Assembly: GCA_002327725.1 (NCBI GenBank)
Contig: DCXP01000006.1
Location: forward strand, 13,876 to 77,875
Length of the DNA stretch: 64,000 bases
Reading direction: 5' to 3'
From: Proteobacteria bacterium UBA2133
GTDB lineage: Bacteria; Pseudomonadota; Gammaproteobacteria; Arenicellales; UBA868
Shown piece after piece: positions 35,737 to 43,232 of this stretch. Below the pieces are notes generated by a model, which worked only from the letters and a program-made list of their open reading frames with translations, was not told the DNA's origin and ran no database searches. Both the position numbers and the translations under genes were made by a program. Every line of letters begins with the position of its first letter. Positions within the stretch are counted from its first letter, which is position 1.

Positions 35737-37417
35737 ATTCCCGCCATTTGCCCTTTTTTACCTGGCGGCGCTCGCGGCTGCCGTCTTGCCCCGCGTTCCC
35801 CGGCAGGTATTGATGCTGGCAGTGCCGGTGGTGAGCTGTGCCGCGCTGCTGCAGCTGCCGGCCGACCTGCTGGTCAGCATGGCGATTCTGGATCTGCAGC
35901 TTGAGCCGTTCCGCGTTGACCGGCTCAGCCGGCTGTTTGGAATTCTCTTTCATATCGGCGCCTTTATCGGCATCGTTTTTTCCCTGCACACCCGGGACCG
36001 GACCCAACACGTTGCGGCGCTGGCGTATGCCGGCAGTGCGTTCGGGGCGGTGTTTGCGGGAGATCTGCTGACCCTGTTTGTGTTCTGGGAGATGCTCGCG
36101 GTGAGTTCCGTTTTTCTGATTTTTGCAAGCCGGACCGAGCGATCTTACGGTGCCGGCATGCGCTACCTGGTCATCCAGGTGATCTCCGGCGTGCTGCTGC
36201 TCGCCGGCGCCCTGATTCTTTACGGGCAGAGTGGATCCTTGCGCTTTGAGCACATCGGCCTCACCGGTGCCGGCGGCACGCTGATCTTTCTCGCTTTCGG
36301 CATCAAGTGCGCCTTTCCGCTTTTGCATAACTGGCTGACAGATGCCTACCCCGAGGCCACGCCCACCGGCACCGTATTCTTAAGTGCGTTTACGACCAAA
36401 GTGGCGGTGTATGCACTGGCGCGCGGTTTTGCAGGAACCGAGGCGCTGGTCTATATCGGCGCGGTCATGACGTGCTTTCCGATTTTCTACGCGGTGATCG
36501 AGAACGATCTTCGACGGGTACTGGCCTACAGCATGATCAACCAGATCGGCTTCATGGTGGTGGGCATTGGCCTGGGTACCGCGTTGGCCATCAACGGTGC
36601 GATTGCCCACGCCTTTAACGACGTGATATTCAAGGGACTGCTGATGATGTCGATGGGTGCGGTACTGCACATGACCGGGCGGATGAACGGCTCAGAGCTT
36701 GGCGGTCTCTATAAAAGCATGCCGGTCACAACTGCCTTGTGTATTGTCGGCGCTGCATCGATTTCGGCGTTTCCGCTCTTCAGTGGTTTCGTCAGCAAGT
36801 CGATGGTGATGGTCGCGGTATTGGAAGAAGGCCACCCCTTCGTCTGGCTGGCCCTGCTGTTTGCGTCTGCGGGCGTCTTCCACCATGCCGGCATCAAGAT
36901 TCCGTTCTTTGCCTTCTTTGCCCACGACAGCGGCATCCGTACTCGTGAGCCGCCCGCGAACATGCTGATTGCGATGGGTATTGCCGCAACGCTTTGCATC
37001 GGGATCGGTGTCTGGCCATGGGTGCTTTACGATCTGCTGCCCTTCACCGTCAACTACACGCCCTTTGACGGCAGCCATATCCTGGCCCAGATCCAGTTGC
37101 TGGTCTTCTCCGCGGCGGCGTTTGCCTGGCTCAAGGTTGCCGGAATTTATCCCCCCGAACTGCACTCGACCAATATCGATGTCGAGTGGCTCTACCGGCG
37201 CCTCGCGCCCCGGTGGGCGCTAAAGACCGTTACGGTGTCGCACCGGACGGCGCAGGCCGCCTCTCAGGCCGGAAAAGGCCTCGGCCGAAACCTCATGCGG
37301 CTGGTGCTGCACCATTACGGTCCCGAGGGGACGCTGGCGCGCGCCTGGCCGACAGGCTCCATGGTGCTCTGGGTCGCGGTGTTGCTCGCTGCAAGTCTTG
37401 TGCTCTATTACCTTTAG
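35726..37417 (+). CDS. Third MrpD/NuoL-like antiporter subunit
   Basis: 563 aa, the longest of the three. TM5 Glu in LLTLFVFWEMLAVSSVFL, TM7 Lys in AFGIKCAFPLLHNWLTDAYP and TM8 Lys in AFTTKVAVYALARGF are retained. Beyond the core it has about 70 extra C-terminal residues (STNIDVEWLYRRLAPRWALK) and a last helix. Start GTG at 35726 or ATG at 35729. Last gene of the operon. An operon with three full-size antiporter-like subunits has more ion paths than the classical MrpA+MrpD pair. Confidence 0.9.
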   Translation: MMPEFPPFALFYLAALAAAVLPRVPRQVLMLAVPVVSCAALLQLPADLLVSMAILDLQLEPFRVDRLSRLFGILFHIGAFIGIVFSLHTRDRTQHVAALAYAGSAFGAVFAGDLLTLFVFWEMLAVSSVFLIFASRTERSYGAGMRYLVIQVISGVLLLAGALILYGQSGSLRFEHIGLTGAGGTLIFLAFGIKCAFPLLHNWLTDAYPEATPTGTVFLSAFTTKVAVYALARGFAGTEALVYIGAVMTCFPIFYAVIENDLRRVLAYSMINQIGFMVVGIGLGTALAINGAIAHAFNDVIFKGLLMMSMGAVLHMTGRMNGSELGGLYKSMPVTTALCIVGAASISAFPLFSGFVSKSMVMVAVLEEGHPFVWLALLFASAGVFHHAGIKIPFFAFFAHDSGIRTREPPANMLIAMGIAATLCIGIGVWPWVLYDLLPFTVNYTPFDGSHILAQIQLLVFSAAAFAWLKVAGIYPPELHSTNIDVEWLYRRLAPRWALKTVTVSHRTAQAASQAGKGLGRNLMRLVLHHYGPEGTLARAWPTGSMVLWVAVLLAASLVLYYL

Positions 37418-37436
37418 CGATCCCGGGCACCCAGTT

Positions 37437-37570
37437 GATACGGCGATTACCTCGCGCCGTTCCGTGCGCGCCTTTTTACCCACCGCGGTGCCGAAGGAGG
37501 TCGTCCGGGAGACCCTCGGCACCGCCGCCCGGCCGTAACTGCGTGTTTTTCGATGCGCCGGCGGACCTCA
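37437..37570 (+). pseudogene. Nitroreductase remnant
   Basis: Between the antiporter operon and tdk, 37437-37538 encodes DTAITSRRSVRAFLPTAVP and a following helix, which is the FMN-binding N-terminus of a nitroreductase (usual pattern: SRRSVRxFxP). It stops at TAA 37536-37538, before the rest of the protein. Directly after, a short piece reading CVFFDAPADL resembles a later nitroreductase strand, as if most of the gene were deleted. No start codon is evident in frame. Confidence 0.6.
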
Positions 37571-38155
37571 ACCAGCAGGGGTTTTCAGGCTTTCCTTGAA
37601 GTGGCGCCGGCACATCGACACATAAGTCTCGTTGCCGCCAATCTGGATCTGATCGCCACTGCGCAACGGCTGTCCCTTGCCGTCAAAACGCACCACCATG
37701 GTGGCCTTGCGCCCGCAATGGCAGACGGTTTTGATCTCCCGCAGTTCATCCGCCAGTGCCAGCAGCTGCCTGGAGCCTTGAAAAAGCGCGCCGAGAAAAT
37801 CGGTGCGTAAACCGTAGGCCAGCACGGGGATATCCATCGCGTCGACGACTTCGGTCAGCTGGTCGACCTGTTCGGTGCTCAGAAACTGCGACTCGTCTAC
37901 CAAGACACAGTGAATCGGTTGGTGCTCACACGCACGCGCCACGAGATCCAGCAGGTTAACGCTGGAGTCCACATCCACAGCATCTGCCTCAAGGCCGATA
38001 CGCGAGCGGACCCGGTTCTCCCCGGAGCGGCTGTCGATGCCGGGCTTCACAACGAGCGTATTCATACCCCGCTCTTCGTAGTTATGGCGAGACTGCAAAA
38101 GGTTGGTTGTCTTTCCGGCGTTCATCGCCGAATAGTAAAAATAAAGTTTTGCCAC
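37568..38155 (-). CDS. tdk: Thymidine kinase
   Basis: 195 aa class II thymidine kinase. P-loop MNAGKTTNLL, LVDESQFLS Walker-B-like strand, lasso region YGLRTDFLGALFQGS, and zinc-binding Cys in CHCGRKA and near the C-terminus. The GTG at 38155 gives the family N-terminus (VAKLYFYYSAMNAGK) with GGTGAG upstream; a longer reading to 38230 is not supported. Salvage enzyme; the gene is convergent with the nitroreductase remnant. Confidence 0.94.
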   Translation of the reverse strand: MAKLYFYYSAMNAGKTTNLLQSRHNYEERGMNTLVVKPGIDSRSGENRVRSRIGLEADAVDVDSSVNLLDLVARACEHQPIHCVLVDESQFLSTEQVDQLTEVVDAMDIPVLAYGLRTDFLGALFQGSRQLLALADELREIKTVCHCGRKATMVVRFDGKGQPLRSGDQIQIGGNETYVSMCRRHFKESLKTPAG

Positions 38156-38344
38156 GTTGGCTCTCACCGTTTTCCGATAAGCGCATTGTAGGGTATCGGC
38201 GGGCCAGGCCCTTAGCATCCATGCCGCCACTGGCTGGGTTCGACCTGTGGCATCGGGTGGCGGGCTCTATACTGGACCCGCAAAAACTTCAAGCCGTTAG
38301 CGGACCTGATCTTGGTCGGAGTACGGCCTGACTGCGAACGGTCT

Positions 38345-38977
38345 TTAGTCGTAATCCTTCGGCAAGACGATCCTGACAGCATCGGTTCTTGCCTGATAAT
38401 TCGTTCGGTTATTGTTGTGCCGGATAACCGATGACACCATGAAGTAAACCACCTCCCCTTCCGCTCCATCCCAATCCTTCAGAGGATTCTTCTTGATGTG
38501 GTCTCCAGCAACGGCCGATGCCGCCTTGCAGGGTTTTCCGGGCGCCAGCCACTCCCAGGTCGACCCGTACCACTTGTTGTCGTGCCAAACGAACACCCAC
38601 GGGTTGGCATTCACCTTGATGGTCTTTGTGCCTGAGGTGTGCATGATCTCCGCACTCGGCCAGGTATCGGTGCCCCCCCAATTCAGACAGATAAACCAGT
38701 CTTGCGGAAACGATACCGTTAGCTTGTGAGTTTCCGGCCAGTCCGCCACGACAGCTCCCTCAAGCCAAACCACATTCTTGTTGAAATCAAGCGCGGGCGG
38801 GCCGCCATCTGTCGGCGCGGTGGTCGTGGAAGTCGTACTGGTGCTGTCCTCTACGCCGGAAGATGATTTGCTCGCAGAACAATCGAAAGGCCAACACCAA
38901 AAATCTGAACAACCGCTAAGCGGTACCACCAATACGAGGAGTACGCCGACTCGCAATAGTGTCTTTATGCTTTCCAT
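38345..38977 (-). CDS. Cysteine-rich lipoprotein, copy A of a tandem family
   Basis: 210 aa from the ATG at 38977 (an ATG at 39001 would add eight residues). A signal peptide ends in a lipobox (LSGC) followed at once by SDFWCWPFDC, then a Ser/Thr-rich linker (STSTTSTTTAPTDGG) and a globular domain of about 140 residues. Motifs shared with copies B and C: HTSGTK, VNANPWVF, GSTWEW and two late strands (VVYFMVSS). No enzyme residues or known fold recognised; exported and probably outer-membrane anchored. Divergent from nothing; base composition looks less GC-rich than the surroundings. Confidence 0.75.
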   Translation of the reverse strand: MESIKTLLRVGVLLVLVVPLSGCSDFWCWPFDCSASKSSSGVEDSTSTTSTTTAPTDGGPPALDFNKNVVWLEGAVVADWPETHKLTVSFPQDWFICLNWGGTDTWPSAEIMHTSGTKTIKVNANPWVFVWHDNKWYGSTWEWLAPGKPCKAASAVAGDHIKKNPLKDWDGAEGEVVYFMVSSVIRHNNNRTNYQARTDAVRIVLPKDYD

Positions 38978-39097
38978 TTCGAGCACTTCAACTCTCTGCA
39001 TCTTTGCTAGCCACTGACTTTATCCGTTCATCGCCGCCAAAACCTGCTAATGCGCCCGCTCTAGCTGAACACAGCAGCCGTCCAGACCATTGTCGCA

Positions 39098-39529
39098 TCA
39101 ATCATAATCCTCGGGCCAAACCACTTTTACCAGATCGGTTCGCGCCTTGTGATTGACGTGTCCGGCAAAACGGGCAAGCGCCGAGACCATGAAGTAGAGC
39201 GTCTCACCTTTTTTTGGATCCCAGCTCCTCATGGGGGATTTTTTCACGTGATCGCCGGATACGACTTTGCCCCGCGTGCAGGTACCCCCAGGGGTCATCC
39301 ACTCCCAAGTACCGCCGTGCCATTGTCCGTTTATGTATGCGAACACCCACGGGTTGGCGTTCACCTCAACGTTTTTCGTACCTGAGGTGTGCTTGATGGT
39401 CCGGGTCGGCCAGTTCGTAGTGTCCGCAAAATTCAAACAGACCTTTCCGCTGGCACTGATGCTGACCTTCAGTGTGCTTGTGACCGGCCAGTTGGACACG
39501 TTCGTGTGTAACCAATTTACCTTACTCAA
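39098..39529 (-). pseudogene. Lipoprotein family copy B, 5' end lost
   Basis: 143 codons from a TTG at 39529. The globular domain is complete (LHTNVSNWPV, HTSGTKNVEVNANPWVFAY, GGTWEWMTPGG, LYFMVSA). Homology to copies A and C continues four codons upstream (ALELSK) before a TAG. The Ser/Thr linker is still visible just upstream but in another frame (PSTSTSSTGSSSTS) and itself runs into a stop, and no lipobox remains. I read this as a frameshifted and 5'-truncated copy; it could still make a cytosolic fragment. Confidence 0.6.
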
Positions 39530-39645
39530 CTCAAGAGCGGCACAAACGACGTACTAGAGGAACCGGTGGACGAGGTGCTGGTGGATGGGCTCTATCCGGT
39601 GAACCTGATAGTGGCTCGTGTCTGGCAGTATAGTCTCGTCAGTCA

Positions 39646-40248
39646 TTAGGGCCAGATAACCTTCACGACGCTGGTGCGCTTAAGCGTCTTTATGTGCTGC
39701 GCGAAGCGGGCAGTTGCACTGACCATGATGTACACAGTCTCGCCGGACTTCGGCTTCCATGACCCGGACATCGGGGCTCTCTTGACGTGTGCTCCATCGA
39801 CTTTGCTGACCGTTCGGCAGTTGGTTGTGGGTGTCATCCATTCGAATGTTCCGCCAACCCACTGACCGTTGATGTACGCGAATATCCACGGGTTTGCGTC
39901 TACGTAAATGTCTTTGGTTCCGCTGGTGTGACGAATCTTATGCGTGGCCCAGCCCGTTCTATCGAAGTACATACATATCTGATTGCCACTGATGGTTACC
40001 CGAAGGGGTGTCTCCGCCCAGTTGCGGACGTCGGCGTGTAGTAGTTTTGCTTTCGATAGGTCGAAGGCCCCCGGTGTTGAAGTGGCTGGAGGTGTGGTAG
40101 TCGCTGGAGGTGTGGTAGTGCTGTCATCGACGACGCCCGAAGAGGATTTACTCGCGGTGCAGTCAAAAGGCCAACACCAATAATCCGAGCAGCCACTCAG
40201 CGTAGCGGCTATCCCAATAATGACACTGATCCGAAAAAGTGTTGCCAT
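39646..40248 (-). CDS. Cysteine-rich lipoprotein, copy C of a tandem family
   Basis: 200 aa from the ATG at 40248. Signal peptide ending LSGC, then SDYWCWPFDC as in copy A, a Thr/Pro linker and the family domain (HTSGTKDIYVDANPWIFAY, GGTFEWMTP, VYIMVSATARF). The linker contains an 18-base direct repeat (40085-40102 and 40103-40119) encoding repeated PPATTT. The shorter start is used because the longer frame to 40335 has no signal peptide at its head. A 9-base tandem repeat lies in the leader. Confidence 0.75.
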   Translation of the reverse strand: MATLFRISVIIGIAATLSGCSDYWCWPFDCTASKSSSGVVDDSTTTPPATTTPPATSTPGAFDLSKAKLLHADVRNWAETPLRVTISGNQICMYFDRTGWATHKIRHTSGTKDIYVDANPWIFAYINGQWVGGTFEWMTPTTNCRTVSKVDGAHVKRAPMSGSWKPKSGETVYIMVSATARFAQHIKTLKRTSVVKVIWP

Positions 40249-40263
40249 TCCTCTACAACCCCA

Positions 40264-40285
40264 GATATCCCGGATATCCCGGATA
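40264..40285. repeat. 9-bp tandem repeat, 2.4 copies
   Basis: GATATCCCG occurs at 40264-40272 and 40273-40281, followed by GATA. It lies 16-37 bases before the start codon of lipoprotein copy C, i.e. in its leader or promoter, where changes in copy number could alter spacing. Confidence 0.7.
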
Positions 40286-40529
40286 GATTCCCATGATTGA
40301 TGCTGACTTCTCGGGCTGAGGCATTTGTCACTCACCTGCCCCTTGAGGGCCTAAGTGTAGCGTTTCTCACGTTAGATCACATTAGATTCCCGTAACTATC
40401 GAGTCTGTCAACGTTTTCTGCGTGGGGGATAATCAGTCTGCGCAAAAAAACTATCAACTGACACGGACACCACAGGTTCATCGGCAAATGGCTTGCCTTC
40501 GGTCCCTATGGGGTCTCGTTGGCGACCTT

Positions 40530-42056
40530 TCAGGCCATCTCGGCACCCATTGATTGGTAATGCCCGCGCAGTGTGGCCAGTTCCTTTTCGACACGCTCTG
40601 GATGCCAGTCTGCTTCAGCGGCCATCGCCTGTGCACACTCGCGCGTGAGCTCGTCACCGGGATAACCAAGCTCACCGATGGTCGTTCTGCGGAGTACAAA
40701 ATCTGCCAGATGGATTGCCATTTCGTCGCGCACCGCTTTTTGCACGAGTTGCGGTATTGGACGCGCCGCATCAGTAGGGTCAATGGGTAACCGGTCGGAA
40801 GTGCTCAAAGAATTCCGACGCCCCAGCATGGTGCCAACCAGACTGACGACTCCCTTTGCAAGCTCAAATGATTCGGTGTACTTCACGCCCTGCACAACGA
40901 TCAGACCTTCATTGCCGTTCTGTCGTGATCCCGGCCGGATCGACGCTTTCTTTTCGATCCGGGCAACCGGCCCGGCCGAATCCTGATCTGCCGGCACAAC
41001 TCCCACATGACCCATGCTGACGTCGGCTATGGTGAGGTTGGCATCCGGGCATAACTGTCGCGCCTGTGCCAGCATCAGGTTGATCTCGTCTTTGTTCACC
41101 GACAGGGTCTCTGGCAGCCCCTCCAGCGCGAAGTAGAAAGTCCCAAATAACGTGTGATCCGAATAGGGAACAAAGAAAAAGTAGCGCGACTCAGGGCTTG
41201 CAGAAATCTCACCGGTCAAAGCGTCCTGGGTACCCGGCAATCCCACAGCGTAATCCCCACAGAGCGCGCGGGATAACACAAGATTGGTCGCCTTCAGCCA
41301 ACAGCCGCCGCGGCTTTCCTCCAACCCGTGCGTCCGGTTTTGCAGTCGGGCGTGGCCCGTTGCCGCCGCATCAATCACCAGTTTCGCGCGGATGGCGAGT
41401 TTTTCTCCTGTCTCGCAATCGATCGCTTCGACCCCGCAGATCTTGTCGGCGTGATTCAGGTAGCGCTTGGCCCGTGTGTAGTTACAGGCAATACCTCCCG
41501 CCTGAACGGCGCTTTTGATCAGCGCGATCGAGAAACGTCCGGCATTATGGATAAGGCCGTCATACCACAGGGCCGCGCCTGTGCTGAAGGCAGATCTGTC
41601 ACCGGCAAAAACCGGTCCCAGTTTTCGCTGGGGCAGAACGGCCCCGGGCGGTAACGCGCTGGCTTTGGGTAATCCCCAGTTTCGATCCAGGCTGATCCAG
41701 TCATTGAGACACAGCGCGGCGCGCATCGGCATCGCATGCTGTAGGCCACGTCTCGCGGTAGGGATCAGAAATCCCTGGGGTCTGACCAGATCGGGCGCCA
41801 ACTGCATAAACTTTCTTCGGGCCCTGATGGAGCGACGCATCCGGCCAAGATCACCGGTTTGCAGATAGCGCAGCCCCCCGTGAATCACCTTGAGGCTATT
41901 GGCAGAAGTCGCGCCGGCGAAGTCGTCTTTCTCGATAAGTGCCGCCTTCAATCCGGCATGGGCCAGTTCGTAGAACACCGCGATTCCCTGAATGCCGCCA
42001 CCGACCACGAGCGCATCAAACTCGCGATCGGCCAGATCGTCAATTCGTCGGCGCAT
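40530..42056 (-). CDS. FAD-dependent glycerol-3-phosphate dehydrogenase-like oxidoreductase (GlpD family)
   Basis: 508 aa. N-terminal FAD-binding motif VVGGGIQGIAVFYELAHAG and the GlpD-type segment SLKVIHGGLRYLQTGDLGR, then the substrate domain and C-terminal helical domain (EMAIHLADFVLRRTTIG, as in GlpD). GlpD oxidises glycerol-3-phosphate to dihydroxyacetone phosphate at the membrane. Here it is the last of three same-strand genes with a glycosyltransferase and a methyltransferase rather than with glpF/glpK, so the substrate may differ (inference). Confidence 0.85.
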   Translation of the reverse strand: MRRRIDDLADREFDALVVGGGIQGIAVFYELAHAGLKAALIEKDDFAGATSANSLKVIHGGLRYLQTGDLGRMRRSIRARRKFMQLAPDLVRPQGFLIPTARRGLQHAMPMRAALCLNDWISLDRNWGLPKASALPPGAVLPQRKLGPVFAGDRSAFSTGAALWYDGLIHNAGRFSIALIKSAVQAGGIACNYTRAKRYLNHADKICGVEAIDCETGEKLAIRAKLVIDAAATGHARLQNRTHGLEESRGGCWLKATNLVLSRALCGDYAVGLPGTQDALTGEISASPESRYFFFVPYSDHTLFGTFYFALEGLPETLSVNKDEINLMLAQARQLCPDANLTIADVSMGHVGVVPADQDSAGPVARIEKKASIRPGSRQNGNEGLIVVQGVKYTESFELAKGVVSLVGTMLGRRNSLSTSDRLPIDPTDAARPIPQLVQKAVRDEMAIHLADFVLRRTTIGELGYPGDELTRECAQAMAAEADWHPERVEKELATLRGHYQSMGAEMA

Positions 42057-42064
42057 AAACCTGC

Positions 42065-43228
42065 CTAACCCGGTAGCGGTCCGGATTCCCCGTACAGTTC
42101 ATTGACGGTTGCCTGGAATCGTGAAAACGAAAACCGCGTCCTCGCAAGTGACTGACCGGCCTGGCCCAAGGTTTGCCGCAACGACTGATCAGCCGCCAGC
42201 TGATTGAAGCCCTGTGCGAGCGCGTCGGGCGTGGGATCGACCAGAAGAGCACAGCCCGGGTCCAGTACCTGGGTGTGCGAAGAGATATCCGTCGCGATGA
42301 TGGGCCGACCCGAGTCCAGATAGGAAAAAATCTTCATCGGGGTATTGACCCCTTTCAGCCGGGGAGAGACCAGAATATCCGCCTGCGAAAGATAGTCATT
42401 GAGCTGACTGACGGGCCTTGGCCCCAGAAAATATACGCGTTGACTGATCCCCAGTGAAGATGCTTTCGCCTGATAATCTGCCAGGTCCGCGGGGCTGCCG
42501 CCGATCAGCACAAGGCTCAGGTCGCACTGGGGGTCCACCCTGGCAAATCCGGCCAGCAGCAAATCCAGTCCCTGGTACGGCTCAAGGTTACCGACATAAA
42601 GTGCCAGTAACCCACTGACGGACAGAAGTTGGCGGAGCCGGTCAACAGGCTGTCCCGAGTTATCGTCCACGGCCAGCGCGAAATCCTCAAGCAGTACCAC
42701 TTGCTCCGGAGCCTTGACCTGGCAGGCCCGGTCGACCAGTTGCTGACAGACCGGCACCACAACATCCGCACGTTTCAGCGCGAGCCGTTCCAGGGCATCC
42801 AGCGGGTAGGAAAGAAAACGAAGCCCGATCCATTTCTCGCGCAACTGGTCGGGCATTGATGAATCCATGTCGTAGACAACACACGCGCGATGCAGAAAAC
42901 GGGTTGCCAAGGCAAGGAAAACCGACTCTTCCCCGGCGTGGACGACATCGTACTGCTCCCTGGCCAGACGTCGCAGCAGCGAGAAAAACAGGCAAAGATC
43001 ACACAGCAGTTTTGCCATCGAAAAACCGATCGGGATACGCCGGATAAACCACAGCCTCGGAATCCGGAAAATCCTCAAGCCTGCGATTGCAACGTCTTCT
43101 CCCAGATGAAAAGTCAAAAGGTCCACGTGATGACCGGCTTCACACAGGGTCTTGGCGAGCATTCTCACCGCGATAGGCGTGCCCCGCTCCTGATAAAAAG
43201 GCTGTGGCGCTAAGAGCAGAATGCGCAC
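42065..43228 (-). CDS. GT4-type glycosyltransferase
   Basis: 387 aa GT-B fold. The N-terminal Rossmann domain starts MRILLLAPQPFYQERGTPIA with the donor/acceptor HVDLLTFHLGE segment; the C-terminal domain has LLALYVGNLEPYQGLDLLLA and the nucleotide-binding KGVNTPMKIFSYLDSGRPII loop. Retaining transfer of a sugar to an acceptor of unknown kind. The stop is 8 bases before the GlpD-like gene and the gene begins 4 bases after the fusion protein's stop. Confidence 0.9.
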   Translation of the reverse strand: MRILLLAPQPFYQERGTPIAVRMLAKTLCEAGHHVDLLTFHLGEDVAIAGLRIFRIPRLWFIRRIPIGFSMAKLLCDLCLFFSLLRRLAREQYDVVHAGEESVFLALATRFLHRACVVYDMDSSMPDQLREKWIGLRFLSYPLDALERLALKRADVVVPVCQQLVDRACQVKAPEQVVLLEDFALAVDDNSGQPVDRLRQLLSVSGLLALYVGNLEPYQGLDLLLAGFARVDPQCDLSLVLIGGSPADLADYQAKASSLGISQRVYFLGPRPVSQLNDYLSQADILVSPRLKGVNTPMKIFSYLDSGRPIIATDISSHTQVLDPGCALLVDPTPDALAQGFNQLAADQSLRQTLGQAGQSLARTRFSFSRFQATVNELYGESGPLPG

Positions 43229-43232
43229 GGGC

